This document shows positions 1-14,500 of a DNA stretch of 64,000 nucleotides, in pieces. The notes beneath the pieces are model-generated. The model worked only from the letters and a program-made list of their open reading frames with translations, did no database searches and was not told the origin of the DNA. The stretch covers positions 36,115,077 to 36,179,076 of the forward strand of contig NC_060233.1 of assembly GCF_021155775.2 (NCBI RefSeq). Reading direction: 5' to 3'. The translations under genes and the position numbers were made by a program. Origin of the DNA: Neodiprion pinetum (taxonomy: Eukaryota > Arthropoda > Insecta > Hymenoptera > Diprionidae). Position 1 is the stretch's first letter. Each line of letters starts with the position of its first letter.

Positions 1-1278
1 TTCTAAAAAGACTAAAATAACTGAAAACAGAAATCCCCATAGAATTATTTCGGATGTATCCTATTGAAAATCTGGTCTCTATTGTATTGTATACTCCCAC
101 AGTTCTCCGTAAGCGGCACAACAATGCGGCCGCATTGTTGCCGGTATCTCTGCCTCCGCGGCTTTCCTGGGTGACCACACCGTGGGCAGGTTCTGTCGAA
201 AAATTTGCAATTCTATTCAAACTGCAGGTAGGACCTCGACGCGTGCTGGGATACGGTTCTACAAATCAGCTGCAGATGAAGGCGAAACGCGCCTGCAGCG
301 TCTGTGATAATTATCACGACCATCAAACTATCGGTCATTTTCACTCATTTCTTTTCACCGTCAATGCGACACGCTAATTATTCTGTTGACACGGAGTTCT
401 ATGGTCTTTAGGTGTCAAATAATGTATAAAAATTCTTACTTTCGGGACTTTCAGGCATCGAAGTACAAAATAGCTTCATCCTGTTCTGACAGTCAGCACT
501 TGAAAATCAGAGAAACGTTATCCGTTATCAACTGAACAAGAATGACTCGGGAGACAGGGAAGCTGAGTTTGTAAACGTTCACACGTTTCCAATACCAAAT
601 GAAAAATAGGAAGGCCATCGCTGTCTGACCTTTCAAATCATCGCGGTGATAATATCGATGGGATTCGTTGCCGTGTACAGATATGCCCAATACAGTTTCA
701 ATAGTTGAAACGCGGGACTGTTAGGTGATAAATGGAGTTCTCGCATCAGCTGTAACGTTCCATCCGAGAGTATGAGATTCGGTTGATTAATGCGTGCTAT
801 CGAGTACCGCGAGTTGAACGGGGCCGATGGCATCGGTAATTAAAGACCAACCGTTATTATGCGATTGTTATTCGGGTCGGGAATCCGTATCGGATTTAAT
901 CGTTATTCGTGCTCATTGTTACTCCCGGAGTTATTGCCAGGGGCCTTATTAAATCGAAAAGGAGCTCGTTAGCCGGCCCGAGAAACGAGACTCGGAAAAC
1001 GATCTCGATTCCGATCTCACACGGATTTCACCTCGCCTCTCCTCGCCTTGCGCGCGCATGGTTTACGTTATTCTCTCCTCGATTCTCGCCCCGTTGATCT
1101 TCGAAGATCAAAGAGAGTGCTGGCATTCGTACGTCGCACACGCGTGTAACTTACGCGCATTGCGGCGTGATCCGTGCGCACGCGTGTGGGAGAGCCTTGT
1201 TTCTATTCCACGAAACTGGTTCTCCGGTTCGCACGACAGAACGTGTGCCGCGCGTGCCGCTCGCACGTGTCACGTGTT

Positions 1279-1448
1279 CCACTTCCACTTCCACGTCCAC
1301 TTCCACTTCCACTTCCACTTCCACTCCTACTCTGGGCGCCTAGCTATTCCGCCGTGAGGCTCGATCTCCGACCCCGGGTTCGCCCTGGCTTCGCCTTCGC
1401 CTTCGCCTTCGCCTTCGCTTTCGAGAGGAGAGGAGAGGAGAGGAGAAG
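1279..1448. repeat. Cluster of three simple-repeat arrays
   Basis: Imperfect CCACTT hexamers fill 1279-1327, TTCGCC hexamers fill 1390-1423, and GAGAG pentamers fill 1423-1448. The three motifs are unrelated and sit within 170 bp. Two CACGTG E-boxes (1264-1269, 1271-1276) abut the first array. Confidence 0.9.
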
Positions 1449-4256
1449 AAAGTTGGAGCGAGTCGGGCGAGTGGGCCGGATCTTTATTATTCCAGAGTCA
1501 GACGCGCGAGCCGCGCGACTCGCACGCCGTGGGAAACTGCAGCCCGCTGATATAAATGCTAATTTTATGCGATTCTTTGCCATGGCGCAGGTTTTGTATA
1601 GACACGAGACTTTCTTGCGCGCCACTTAGCCTCCGCTCTGCGGCTTCTAGCTGACGCCGTTCCCTTCCAGCTACTCGCCGGCACGCCACCATCGCATTCT
1701 AAGGAGCACCTTCGACGATTACACCGAGGCATCATTTGCCTCCGAGATTGCTGCCTCTGCTCCTACATTATACCCGTACAATTCCGTTCTCTGAGGTCAC
1801 GATAAGGTCGCATCCAGTAGGTCGATATTGCGCCGCTTTACACGCATGTGATAAAATTGCAGATGTACGACGTTTCTTCTCTCTACGATCATTCGTCCTC
1901 ACAAAATAAAAAATTTCACATCAAAGAGAAAACTTTCGGGTTAGACGGGGGAGATATTTGACAGAGTTTAGAAATTAGATGCGAATAAAAGGTTTGAGAA
2001 ATTCGTCGACGGACAAGAATGCCATTTTTCATGATCTGATCAATTGCTATGTTACGTTTTAAGCCAGTTACGATGCAAATTGGTACCTCGTTCGCAGAGT
2101 TTCATGCGATATAAATGAGATGATAAAATATTTAATAAACGCTCCGACGGAGCGCCGCGCCTTCAACGAATATCATATACTATTACGTGATAATAAAAAT
2201 TGCTGATCGTATAGCGTTACGCGAGTTTAAAAGTCTCATGTGTTACAAGCGTTTCGCTGGTCCAGCCATCATGAATATTCATTATTGCCGATTTCTTCTC
2301 AGAAGCGAGCCAATTTTCGTTATTCATTAGCCGCCTGTATCCACACGATCGTGTTTCACTTCTCAAAATAAACCTTCCCCCGATACTTGTACAACTAGAC
2401 GATAAATAATGTACTATACCCAGTCGTACTAGTCTTTTATTAATTGCGCGTTTGTATAATAACTATTTACGTACGTCAGTTCCCCCTGACGATGCACGGC
2501 AGACCTGCGTTTCAGCATCTGAAATAGTATACTGTACAACTAGTCGGCAATAGAAACGTTTCAGAGCGAGTGGAAAAATGGTTCGCCAATTCCCAACACA
2601 CACCTCATATATCTTTTACAAGCATTTGTTCATTATTCTATATTCTGAAATTACGTACGACACTTGATGCTTTCACAAGTTTCAAAAAGTTTCACAGCTT
2701 TTGATCTCTGGATATTGTTGCAGGTGTCGACGGCGAGAGAAAGATATTCGATACGAAGACGCCGCAAATATCGAAAGCCGAGCTCCTTCCTCTCGTGGGA
2801 TCGGAGATTCCGGCAAGGCTGAAATACAGTATAATACGAAATTCTGCAAGCCAGTCGATTTAATTGCAGCATATCGCTGGCAGAAGTTTCACGCCTCTCC
2901 AAGAAGTGCACGTGGGGCAGGGCAGGGCAGAGCGGGGCACCTGCATGCAGCAACGCCTTCCGAGGGAAAGTCCGCAGCCTTAATGCTGTTAATTACAGGC
3001 CACTGTTCAAACATTTAATTATCAAAACGCTGAATCTCCCACGGACCCAAATCAACAGCCGCGTCGGCCAACGCCTACAATTTTGACAGTTTTATCTCCT
3101 GGAACAAAGGATTCCCTTCTATCCAGCCGATTTCGCTCCACCCCATGGATCCGGACCCCTGCTGTATTGGTCGGCTCTTCTTTGCCCGGCTCGATTTTTC
3201 ACCCCTCAACAATCGAGGAGGCGCCGTAAGTTTCAAGATCGATTCTTTTCGACACGCAACGTCGAAAATGAGGATCCGAACGGAGCAGCGACTCGAGCGA
3301 ATTGCGCAAGGTGTCCGAGATTACGAGGCGTGATAAACCGGGCCCTCGAAGGCACTTGGCTCGAAGGCTCGCGGTTGTGGGAACGCGATGGTAAATCGGG
3401 TGTCGGTCCGTCCCCCGTCTACAAACACCTAGCTGCGTCTGGCCCAATAACCCGAGGCACGAGAATTTCCATAATGCAGTTCACAGCGGATGTTCGGTAC
3501 CTAGGTTCGGGGTTCAGCGATTTATGAATCTATCGGGGATGATCTATCGAGGCTATCGAATGGGGGAGGCACCGCGCTCGGAGGCTCCGGAGATTCTAAA
3601 CGGCTGTTAGCACCTTTGGGCAAGTCGAGAGTGCGTTGCCTATCGGGTTACTAAGCAAACGCGGTCGATGCGCGTGTGTACGTTCCTCAAAACCAATATA
3701 ACCCCGGGCCAATCGCGGCAACGTGTCATTAGGCACGAGTGAGGTGTAAGATATCGATAAGGAAGGTGTTGAGAGCGCAGATATACAGAGATCGCTCGAT
3801 TGCGACGCGAGAAGACCGGCTGTTACGGCACACCGCCAGTGTATGGTTACCCTCGCGTCGTATTCAAATCTGGAGCTCCCAGCTGAGCGAGGCGAGATAC
3901 ATCCCGATACCCTGCACGTTATGGTTAACGTTTTTATCGCCGAGACATTACTCAGGCCAAGATTAGGGGTTCTCGACCCGCCGCAGATGGAACCGCCGAT
4001 TTCTCGGCTGTGCTTCCGCGAGTTCACGCGCCTGGAATTTCTCTCCGGATACATTGGTCGATGCGAGGACGAAGTTGCGATTACAAAAATCATACTTGTT
4101 AAAGTCCCATCACCACGCTCGACCTGCGCACCGATTTGTGCCGGGAAGAAACCGGCCGTCGGTCGCCCCGACCGAGTGTGGAATTAACGGAACGATTTTC
4201 TAAAACCAACACGTAATTATCTCGCTGACCGTTGTTTGGTAATTTCCCTCCTCATC

Positions 4257-4283
4257 CTCGTCGTCGTCGTCGTCGTCCTCGTC
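4257..4283. repeat. CGT trinucleotide microsatellite
   Basis: This is a run of CGT/CCT trinucleotides of about 27 bp in non-coding sequence. Confidence 0.85.
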
Positions 4284-5191
4284 TTCTTCTTGGTCTCCCC
4301 CTTCGTACGACGGCTACGGTGTGTGGATGAAACCCAATATTTACATGGCAGGTGATATCAATTATCCCTTGTCCTCGGTAGGCGCCAACTTTAAGATTAC
4401 CAAGGCGTGCTGCGAAGCCCCGATGCTGCGCGACCAATTTGGTCAAATCTTCTACAATCGGTCTTCTCTTTCTTCTTTCGCACACTATCGTGAAAGTTGC
4501 AGTTTGAGCTTCGGGTGAACTGGAAACTGCATTTTTTCACCGCTCGCTACCTTGTTGCGACGCGTGATTAACGCTCGAGTGACAATTACCATTCGTCACG
4601 GTCGAGGGGTTGGCACGTCAGGGGTGATTAGACGTTCCTGGGCAAAAACAAAGGATGATCGACCGCAGAAGGTGCGATTTGTCTATCGCGCATCCTGCAA
4701 GCCCCGCTTCCAATCTTCCTTAATTTTAACTCGTGGGGAGAGCTATCGTAATTTTCAAAATGGTTGTCTCATTCCTGTTCTTTCCTTCGGAATAGATTAC
4801 AGGGCAGCGTTCCACCGCCGTATTATGGTGTTGGTTTTCGAGCCTTTTGTGTTAACAAGACACGTGTAATCATCCCCATACCCTGACCACTCCGATTCAC
4901 TCTTCGTTCTACCTATAGGAACCTTTTTCAGCCTAAAAAGAGATTCTCCTCTCCCATCCTCCCGAGGCACTTGAGAAAACATTCTTGCCGCATATTGAAC
5001 AGGGTTCTGGTGATGGCACCACGGACAACTGATATTTTGCGGGAGAATTATTACTCGAATTATTTATCCTCGAACGACGTGTATAATATCTTTTGAGCCC
5101 ACGGAGCTGCGGGAAGAATACTTCGGTTCGTGTGCATGTGGACATACATGAGGCGATTTCTTTTCACTTCCTTCTTTGTCTCTGTCACTTA

Positions 5192-5194
<3 letters not shown>

Positions 5195-5222
<28 letters not shown>
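5195..5222. repeat. (TC)14 microsatellite
   Basis: An uninterrupted TC dinucleotide run of 28 bp. Confidence 0.95.
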
Positions 5223-5225
<3 letters not shown>

Positions 5226-6510
5226 TCGTTATTTTCAATAACGATAAACAAATCGTTACGTATAATTCACTTACGGCCTTCTTCACTCTCGTGACTGATT
5301 GCTCGCCACGGAGAGTGCAACGTCTGTCTATGGAGGCGGTGGGCGATTTCTCATGGGCAAGACGACGCTCGGCAGAGAAGCTCGATTTTCGAGGTAAAAT
5401 AAGAAGGTGGCTCTGACGATCGACGCTAGACAGAGCAGCAGCCCCCGCCGCCTGGAAACGTGTTTCCAGCCCTAGAGGGTAATTACAGGAGACGCGTATC
5501 TCCTGATGGTCTTCGCGCAAAAGGTTCAAAAACCAACACGCCGAACCCTATAATCACGAAGACCTGTGTTTTCAATAATTTTTACCCACCATCTGCAGCC
5601 GATGGCGAAAATATTTGGAATCTTGTACAAACGATAATACTCATCCGCAGTCTGCATTATACGCTTGCCTCGAGCAAGAATGACGCCATCTTCGACTCGT
5701 TCCGCACTCCAGTTCCACCGTTTGATCATTCAGTCATTAGACTATTATGTTTTTTCTCCTCTCATCCTTGTCCGATTCTATAACGTAATTATGACCTGGG
5801 TGTGTCTCTGATGTAATTGATTATCCCGTTCTAGCCACGCGTCGAAACGGATCGAATCACGCGTTACCTTAACGGTGGCAAGCAGTGCAGTGCGGCAAGA
5901 GGAGTAATGAAAATTAAGTAACGAGCATCACTGCCGCGGCGGGTATATTTATGTTAAAAACTCGAGCATGAACGGTGAGCAAGTGGCGGTTACTTGACGT
6001 GGCATGCAATTAACAACCTCCTCCTCTAGTCTCTCGTTGGTTTTCTAACGAGGCAAGCGGCGGGTTGTCACGGTGACTTTTGGTTCTTGTTTCGTTTGAC
6101 GTTACGCGGACAGGACAGAGTGGACCTTGAGCTGCAGGGTTGACTTTTTACTTGCGGCCCCGTTAACCGTTCCGCGCAGGTTCCTTACGCATCAAGATTT
6201 ATTCGCTAACTTGCTAATTCCCCTGGCAGTGCGTAAAAAAAACTCTTCGTCATACCCGAAATTGGCCGGGCCTCGTCTCTTCCTCGGTTTTTTGTCAACT
6301 GGGGTGTTTTTGAAAGATGCGATTCCCCGGTTAGCCCGGCAGCTCGCAGCCTCCGACTCCACGTTGCCTCGCTAAATACACGCCGTGTCTGCGAACACGT
6401 CGGTCTTGTTTTCACGCGGCAAAGATGAAAGGGTGACGGGCGTGGCGCGAGATGAGCTCCGGAAGGTGAAAAGAGGACTCAAAAAAAGCAAGCATGTAAA
6501 CAAAATGATA

Positions 6511-6552
6511 GGAGAGAGATAGAGAGAGAGAGAGAGAGGGAGAGAGAGAGAT
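6511..6552. repeat. (GA)n microsatellite, interrupted
   Basis: A GA run of about 42 bp with T and GG interruptions. Confidence 0.95.
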
Positions 6553-8500
6553 AGACAGACGCATGAGCATGAAAATCCGCAGATTTCGTACGCAAAATCA
6601 TTCCGAGCGAAAGGTAGCACCTGGCGCTATGACGGATCGTGTTATAGCTAAATAGCGATCCTCGTTTCCCAGCTATAACTAAATTGGATGCACTTATCAC
6701 ATGCGTACGAGCTTAAGATGGATGAAAACAATGTGCTTTGATTAATTACTCGACGCCTTAGCCTTATTCCTTCCGTCTAATTTCATCCTAATTAGCTTAA
6801 TAACAAGAATTTCTTCTATCAAAGTCTCAAACGCTCGGGGTAATGAGAATGTAACGGCGGTCCATTCGACTGAATTGAAAATGATTATCGATTAGAGACG
6901 GCTTGCGCAGGCAATGGAAAAAGGAGTCTGTATCAATCGATTCATTTGAATGAAGGTAAAGTTTGTAACAGACTGTCGGGTGAAAAGCACGCTTGATCGC
7001 CTCCCACTCGGAGCTAAGAAATAAAGAATGAGAAATAGGAAATAAAAGAAACCCGAGTAAATGGAGAAGGAAGAAAAGAAGGAAATAAGAGAAAAAGGAT
7101 ACTCGACACAAAACATCATCATGAGAAGTAGCGTAGGTATATGTGTACAGGTAGATACTGGTCCTTCAAACGACGTGGCTCAACGCTGACTTGTGAACTT
7201 TCTCACTCCATCCTTTCCTCTTCTTTCCTCGCATAAGACTTCACCGTCCATGTTACTCAAGACTCTTTCAGCCAAGCCAGTCCAACGTCTCGCACGATGC
7301 TCATTTCTTCTATCTGCTTGGCTATTATTCTAGCCATGGCGTGATTCAGCCGGGATCGGATTTTTCCAGACTTTTACCGCATCCTTCTCGAAGCTTTTCA
7401 TATTTCTCAAGCAGCCTTGAGTTTTGATACGAGTATCAAGCAGCTACGAATCAATTGTCCGAAAACCCGGTGATTTGGGAATATAAAATTTTCGTAAAGA
7501 CATTTTAATTTTCTAACGACAACCACTTTCAAGGTGTTCATGCAACTCTGAAGCATTAGGAAAGCTCGACTGACGATTAGCCGAATAGCCCGCAGGACAT
7601 TGTGTCTAATTTACCGAAGTATACACAAGGGCGGCCATTTCGAAATTATTATACAGTTGGACAGTCTCCTCGTGGAAACGGTAAATGTAGATCGACTTAA
7701 GATTGATGAAGCCGGCTGCAGGTGTCAAGCAACGCCTAAACGCTTGTAGTAATTAACGGACAAGAGGCTATACGTATGGCGTCGAGGTAGATGATCACCG
7801 AGCTAACCAATTTCAAAGACTAAGATGTTAATCTGAACGAAAATGATGAATGCTCCGAAAATAGTCATGAGATTACACGCCGCGATTGAACCGCTTCGAT
7901 TGATTGAACCTGTGTTACGTGCAGCCTACTGTTGATTCTGCGGTAATCGGTGCCTTGAGCAATTCTCCCTGCCTTTTTGTATTCACTAACTACACCTGGT
8001 TTTGAATGCCGAAAATTCGGGAGCACGAAATGTAGAATGAAAAGCGTACGATACGACGCGCGCGTGCCACCTTCGATTCTCACGAAATACTTCGAAGGAA
8101 ATTGAGTTACTGTCTACGAGAGATTCCGGGTTTTTACGCTTCAACCGGTCGCCACTGGTTCGAGATCACTCGTGCAATCAACCCACTTCCGTTGGCCTCC
8201 ACGCGAATTCTGAACGATGTAATTACAACCCGAAGATAAGAAAAAGCGACTTCCTTATGATCTTTCCCTGCTGGCAGCTTCGTATTACGGTGCTATAGAA
8301 TCAGTACGAAAATTCGATGGCCTTTCACCGTTCGGCGCGGGGCCCGTTTTTGCCAAAAAGTGAAACCCTTTTTTCCTTGCGGGCCGGGCTGCCAACCGTT
8401 CGTAATTCCATGCACGCATTGCTGCGCTCTCTATGCAGGTTCTTGAACGATGGCCGATTGTGTTGGAAGACTGTTTGCTCAGAGCCGGTAATTACGAGGC

Positions 8501-11500
8501 ATTCATCACGGCCTGTCTGCACCCCGGCTCCTCTTCGCTCAAGCCACCCCGTAGAGTATCTCCGATGCCTGGAGCCCAACTTCGTCAAAAACCGAAAATA
8601 AGAGGAAAAAAAAAAAAATTTGTAAACCCGACCAATTTTCGCCGCGTTGCAGACTAGCCTTACGGTTATGAGGCTGAGAAGATGGCCAGGAATTTCGCAT
8701 GTAAGCTACAGGTAGCTGGCCACGCGTTGAATAAATCTTAGCTCTGCTGCTGTAGCCGGAGATAAGCGAGCAGCTGTTTCGGTAGTTGGCTACCACGGAA
8801 TCCTTTAATTTGTTGGACAAGTGGGAATTAGTCGGAACAAGTGGCTGTTGGCAAAATACAGCCGGGCTTTCGCGTGCAGCCGGTGAAGCCGCCCGGGCAA
8901 ACACAGGTGCAAATCTGGGATTAAGGTATGTTCCAGACTCCGTGGCGGGCTGTGTTTGCACGATGCCTCGGAAGAAGAATGAATATATTCTGCACCCCAT
9001 TCGTCTAGCCCAGTCGCAGTTCGACCCCATTTCCATTGGTGTAATCCAGGGCAGCTTTACACCGCAACGTTTGTACATTGAGATTCTTTGGGAAAGAAAA
9101 ACAAGAGGAAGACTAAGAAAAGAAAACAAGACCGGAGAGTAAGGGCGTGTCTCTTCGAATATCGTTTTAGCTTTTTCTCAAGCCTCAACGTCAGGCGTTT
9201 GTTTTTTCCTAATTTTTTTTACGATTGAGCGATTAGGAGGGCGGTGCTCGTCAGTCAAGACGAAGAGGATCGGAGTATGCAGATCCAGACCGGGGTGCTT
9301 CGACAAGGAGATAAAGTCGAGGTGAATCCTTTTTTTCGCTTCGGCTTCTTCTCCCCCTTCTTCTTCCTCGTCTTTCGACGTCTTCGGAACGCCCGTGCAG
9401 TTTGCGACGCCGTCCAGAAGAAGCACCTGTATTTACATCGGTTCGGTTATCTCCGCGGTGCACGGAGTTACTCCCGTATTTGAAGTGTCCTAGTAAAACA
9501 TCCTCGACCCTTGGTAATAACTCTTTCCGCCTAGTTCCACTAATTTCAGCTCGTCCGTACAAATGAAAGGGTTCAGCGCGTCTCCACTCTGCCGTTTCTC
9601 GTCCTCAAATATTTATTATTTCAGCCCCCGGATGTCCTTAGGCTCGAGGCCTACCTCGGCTAGTCTTTGGCTGGGGAAAAACACTTTGCCGAATTGGACT
9701 GTGGAGACTACTAAATGCTTCCGCGCGGATACTGCCAGAAACGCGCTAATGCTTCGAGAGATAAATGATGTTTGGACGAAAAGTTTCGTTCCCGCCCGTG
9801 TTAAGAAATAATCGGGGGAGTTAAAACGTAGATTGTGTCATTTCCGACGGAAAGATTAGCCGGCTTTCTCAATGGTTAAGAATTTTTTTATCCCCGCGTC
9901 TTTATTCCCCGTGAAAATTTTCACCCGTGGATGAATACTGGGTGAGTAATGATGGGGTGAGCGTTCTTTGTGGGATATCTTGACTCGAGGAGGTCACCTT
10001 GAAGAGGTATTCTTCAAAGCGAGCCTCGAGGTTTTCGTTGAAACGACATCTTCGTTAGAGATGGAAGGAAACGTAAAGAAGCCTCGAGTAGGAGGGTATT
10101 TATTTACCCAATATTTGACTTTCGGTGAATCCTGCCGCGAGTCCACAGCTCGCACACCCCTCGAGTTGTCCATCGCGGCTTGTTTGCAGTCGGCCTTTGG
10201 TTTAGGCTGGCGGCAGGTTGATTTAGGATTTAAGGATTTCTCCGTTTGTTATTAAAAGATCACGTGGATAAATACACTCGAAGCGATTTATTTATTTAGA
10301 TAGGTACTCGTGGGTGGTGTTCCCTGATCTTTAGCATCTCCCTTCAAACCGGCGGCACTTCCATCAAATTTTAATCAGCCCATGGATGCAGCTTACCTCG
10401 ATCACTCCGGGTCTAGATTTTCACCACAGCCCGCAGCTGAACTGTTTCAACTCGAAACGACGCCTAAATATTCGTGGGACTGGACGAGGCTTTGCGTTTC
10501 TGAAACTGGAATACCGATTCACATGTTTGTATAGTCCTTAACTGACCATTACACCTGAATGAGATCCGGCAGAATAGAAAAGGGCAGCTCAGCCCTTGAT
10601 CCGTCCGACCCACTTCCTGTCGTTACTGAACGGGCCCGCAACGCGAACGACCGACTGTAACGATCAATGTCCATTCGCCGGAACAGTAAATATACAGTTG
10701 CCGATTCGGGTGAAGGGTCTTCCTGCGCAAGATAGGCTTAGAAGACACGCAAGGCGAAGCAGGGTCAATCACGCAGTTGGGAACAAAAAGGTATCTTCAT
10801 CAAGCCGCTGTGACGTTGTCGCCTTCGTTTGTGCCGCGTGGCGCAGACGCGGCTTCGAAAACGTTATTCAAACTCGGTTGGAGGAGTGATTAGTCTTTGG
10901 AGTCGAACTAAATTGTTTAAAATCACTGCAAGCCTTCAACCGACGAACGACGCGTAGACCGGGCGAGAGAGTTGATACCATCCGTCATCTCTCGCTAGAC
11001 TTTGAACTAGAAGGCAGGATGTTTTCCTCCGTCTAGCAGCCACATCCCGTCGTCGTGCCCCGGTGTCGGGGACTGACGTTTTCACAACTAATTCTGTAAC
11101 CCGGGTGCCACAGGCCGTGATACATCGTGTATTTCGAGCATTCAACGAGCCCCGAAGAATCGGTGAATCGCCAAGTACGAAGGCGGCTGCGAAGGCTGGC
11201 GAAGGCCGGCTTCCCCGCCCATTCCGCACCCCCGACTCTTTCACTGGCGCGAATATTTCGCGCGAACTTTACGCAGGACCGGCAGCCAGGTATGCACCGT
11301 GTCCCAGAAGCCTAGGTACGGATGCAATTCTTGCCACGTCGTGTCTTACCTCGACTGGCAGGGGCTGAAACCCTCACAATACGATCATTGTCGAGAGTTG
11401 TTTGCTCAAGGGGCACCCGGGGCTTTGTGCTGGACTTGGTCCACGGAGGCTGCGGAGGCTGCGGAGCGGGGGTAGAGGTCGTGTGGCTCCTCGCGTGTTT

Positions 11501-14500
11501 ATTCAGGATCATCCGAGCCTCATCCTTGTCGGCGATTCGTGAATCCTGAATATCCCCACAGGATGATATGGATTAGCCGCGTTACCTTTACTGATGAAAT
11601 CTATCGCAATGCCACCCTCCGTTTCTAACCTCTGCACCTTTTCGTAATAATTTCCGGGCTGCGAAAGAAGAGTGTCCGAAAATTTGGGGCTTGGCGATTT
11701 ATCATCCGTACTCTAACATTTTTGGGAATAAAATTTTGGTTCCTGTGGTTTTAAATGACGGTTGAGGCACGCGAGTCTGCAACAACATTAACCATAGTTT
11801 TTTTTCCGTCATTGAATAGCTTTAAAAGCCCCCGAAGTAAAAAGAAAAACTGATCAAATATAGAGAGAAAAAAAATAGAGAAGATGTGATTTCAAGCAAC
11901 TAGCTTGCCACAAAAGTAGGCTTTGCGTTTCAACGGTTCTTTTCCACTCAATGCTGAGGCGTATCATTGTCAATGCGGATACTTACCCTCTTGAGAGAAA
12001 AGTCGATCGAAACTAGAACCACAAATTTTCTGACAATCTCCACGTGTGTCGATGAGCTGGGAGAGTCCGAGGCTGTACAATAATTAAGTGTAAGATTGCG
12101 CCTAATCGACTTCCGCAAATAAATCAGTCAGTTTGCCGTGGAGACTGGAGTCCGTAACCCGATAAGTGGGCCGCCCCTTTCAGTTCCTGTTTGTTGTTGG
12201 TCCCGCTGAACCCGCTGCTGGACTAGCTGCGCAGCCCCACTAAATCTTTTTTCTCCAGCCAAGTGTCTCGTTTCCGACCACTTGCCGTCCAGAAGGTCAC
12301 TCCGATTCCCCCCCAGCCGAACCAACGTGCTCGACTTTTTGCCTTGCGTCGCTGAGCCGTTTTTCCTTTTCCTCCTCGACGCTCCTTCTTTCATCTTTCA
12401 TCGGTTCGACAGCCAACTGAAATTGTCCAGATCACCTCCGCGGTCAATAATTAGGTGTGTCGGAGCACCGATTGCGGCTGTGTAATTTTGAGACTTCCTG
12501 CAGTCCCCAGAAGAGGGTGAAACTATGCTTGTATCCAGCCCGGAGAATTTCCTGCGGTGGCTGAAAAAAGAAACGTAACGTATAATGCAAGAGTCGAAGA
12601 ATAAAAGAGAATAATATACACAAAATTCGACCGGAAAATGTATGTTAGATCCGAGAAAGAGGGCAGAAGCGAAAGAGAAGCTCGACTTATCGCACCGGCA
12701 TTCAACGTGTGAGGTCTTCGCCGAGGATCGGTCAATCTGGGCTTCGAATCGAAAGTAAAATGTATCGTTCTTTTTTTTTCCTCTTCGTCTATGTTTTTCG
12801 AGTCAGCGTAGGATAAGGGTTGATTTCCGAAACAACCACACCCAGGGATCACGTCCGCGCGTCTCGCCTACCGGAGAAGACAAGTAAAACGTTTTTCCAC
12901 CCTTGTATACGCGCCCAGTTTTATGATGGGCTATAACCACGTAGGTGAACACGTGCCTTGGTGTGCGTCACGTATACGGTATCACAGCCACGTGACGGCT
13001 TCGAGGATGTGTGGAGTTGGCCAGGCACACCCGGACACACCCCGAACCACCCACTTCCTTGCGACGTATTGCTTTCTGGAATAGACACCCGAGATTTTCG
13101 CCATGGGCACCACGTGTGGCCTGTGAGCCAAGCTTGAGCAATTCGAGTTTTCGCGATATTCAGGATTTTCGTACATTCGCGTGGCGGGGGGAAAATTCTC
13201 GCAGCAAGTACGTACAAAGACAAGGTTCCAGCCTGTCCCAAACAAAACTTTCTTCTGTAGTCTGCGCACGCTTGAGTAATAAAGACAATTTGAGCAGGTT
13301 ATACAAGGGTGCAGCAGGCGAGATAAACCGATCCTTTTCAACATGTGTTGCTCTGCCTACTCCTGGTACACTCCGCCATTTGCGATTGCATTTTATTACG
13401 CGATCTGCCGTCAAATGTTAGCTACCCAAGCTGGTCGTAAAAAGACTATACGACCCCGTGGAAGTCTGCTGGATCTTGCATAGTTCGAGCGAGAAAGATA
13501 GGGGCGGAGATGGGATGGGAAATCACGTGCGTTTCGGTCTCTGGAAAAGTTTAACCTTAGCATCGTGAACGAAAAAACCTCCGGGGTCAACGTAAAAATC
13601 TTGTTCCGCAATAGTTTTATCTCCCTTTATCCTCATCGTGCTCATCGCACGCCTTGTTGAAAAAATGAGCTCATTGCCTAATTAGTTTGAGTCTTATCTA
13701 CAACTGATAAGGTTGGGAAAAGCAAACCCATGAATGGAATTTGATATACCAAGAAGAATAAAGCTTACTTAAAAATTCTTTTATAAGCGACTGATCGAGA
13801 ATAACAGTTGACAAGTACCTGCGAAACATGCGTTTTTTTGACACAAATGTGGCCGAGATACTTGAGCTGCAGAAGAGCCACGCTTGAAATCACTCTTGAT
13901 AAACGGTAGGAATATGCCTATTACGTATTGCAAAAAAATGCATTACGCGTTGCATGCTATTACGGCATTGCGGATATCGAATGTCTTTTTGGCCCAGTAG
14001 CTTGGTGCCTCTGTTGTGATGAAAGGCTTTTACAAAAAGGAAGAAAAGAGGGAAGAAAGAAATAGAAAGAAGGAAAAAAGTTCTCTTACAATGCCGAAGC
14101 GCAGCCTGCAGTTCCGCCCACTTCCGGGCTGTGAATGCATCCTCAACTTACCCAACCTAACTACCCTGAGCGGTTAAGCCACGTGAAATGTAGACACGTC
14201 CATGTCCTTTTGCCTGTACGGTTTTTTTTTTGCTCTCCCTTTCCCATGCTTCTGTCTTCTTCTCTTCTTCTTCTCCTTCTTGCGACCGAAGATACGTCAT
14301 ATATTTTTACAATACGCAGATAAAAAAGTAGAGATATCTGAAATACTTCGAAAAATCTGAAGTGGAGCTTTCTGTTTAAAAAAAAAAAAAGAAATCAGTC
14401 GTCATTGGCGAGTGCCCTGCAGGTGTTTGCATATTTAAGAATATTTTGACAAGCGTATTTTAAGCCCGGCAAAATATATCACAACCGGCTCAATCCCAAC

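Larger units (their letters stand above)
1..8500. other. Gene-free stretch (apart from listed repeats)
   Basis: I see no exon, RNA gene or mobile element that I can support. Open frames are short and overlap on both strands. An overlapping pair of moderately long frames at 3596-4187 is the only structure noted and is treated as chance. Confidence 0.5.

Noticed and set aside
8539..9129. 196-codon minus-strand frame
   Set aside because: It contains a poly-Phe stretch from an A-rich run, has no domain, and overlaps an equally open plus-strand frame. Chance is the simpler reading.
9178..9426. Exon-like minus-strand frame with an Asp/Glu-rich segment, preceded by AAATACAG
   Set aside because: The acidic run comes from purine-rich simple sequence, there is no pyrimidine tract at the acceptor, no clear donor, and all three frames are open.
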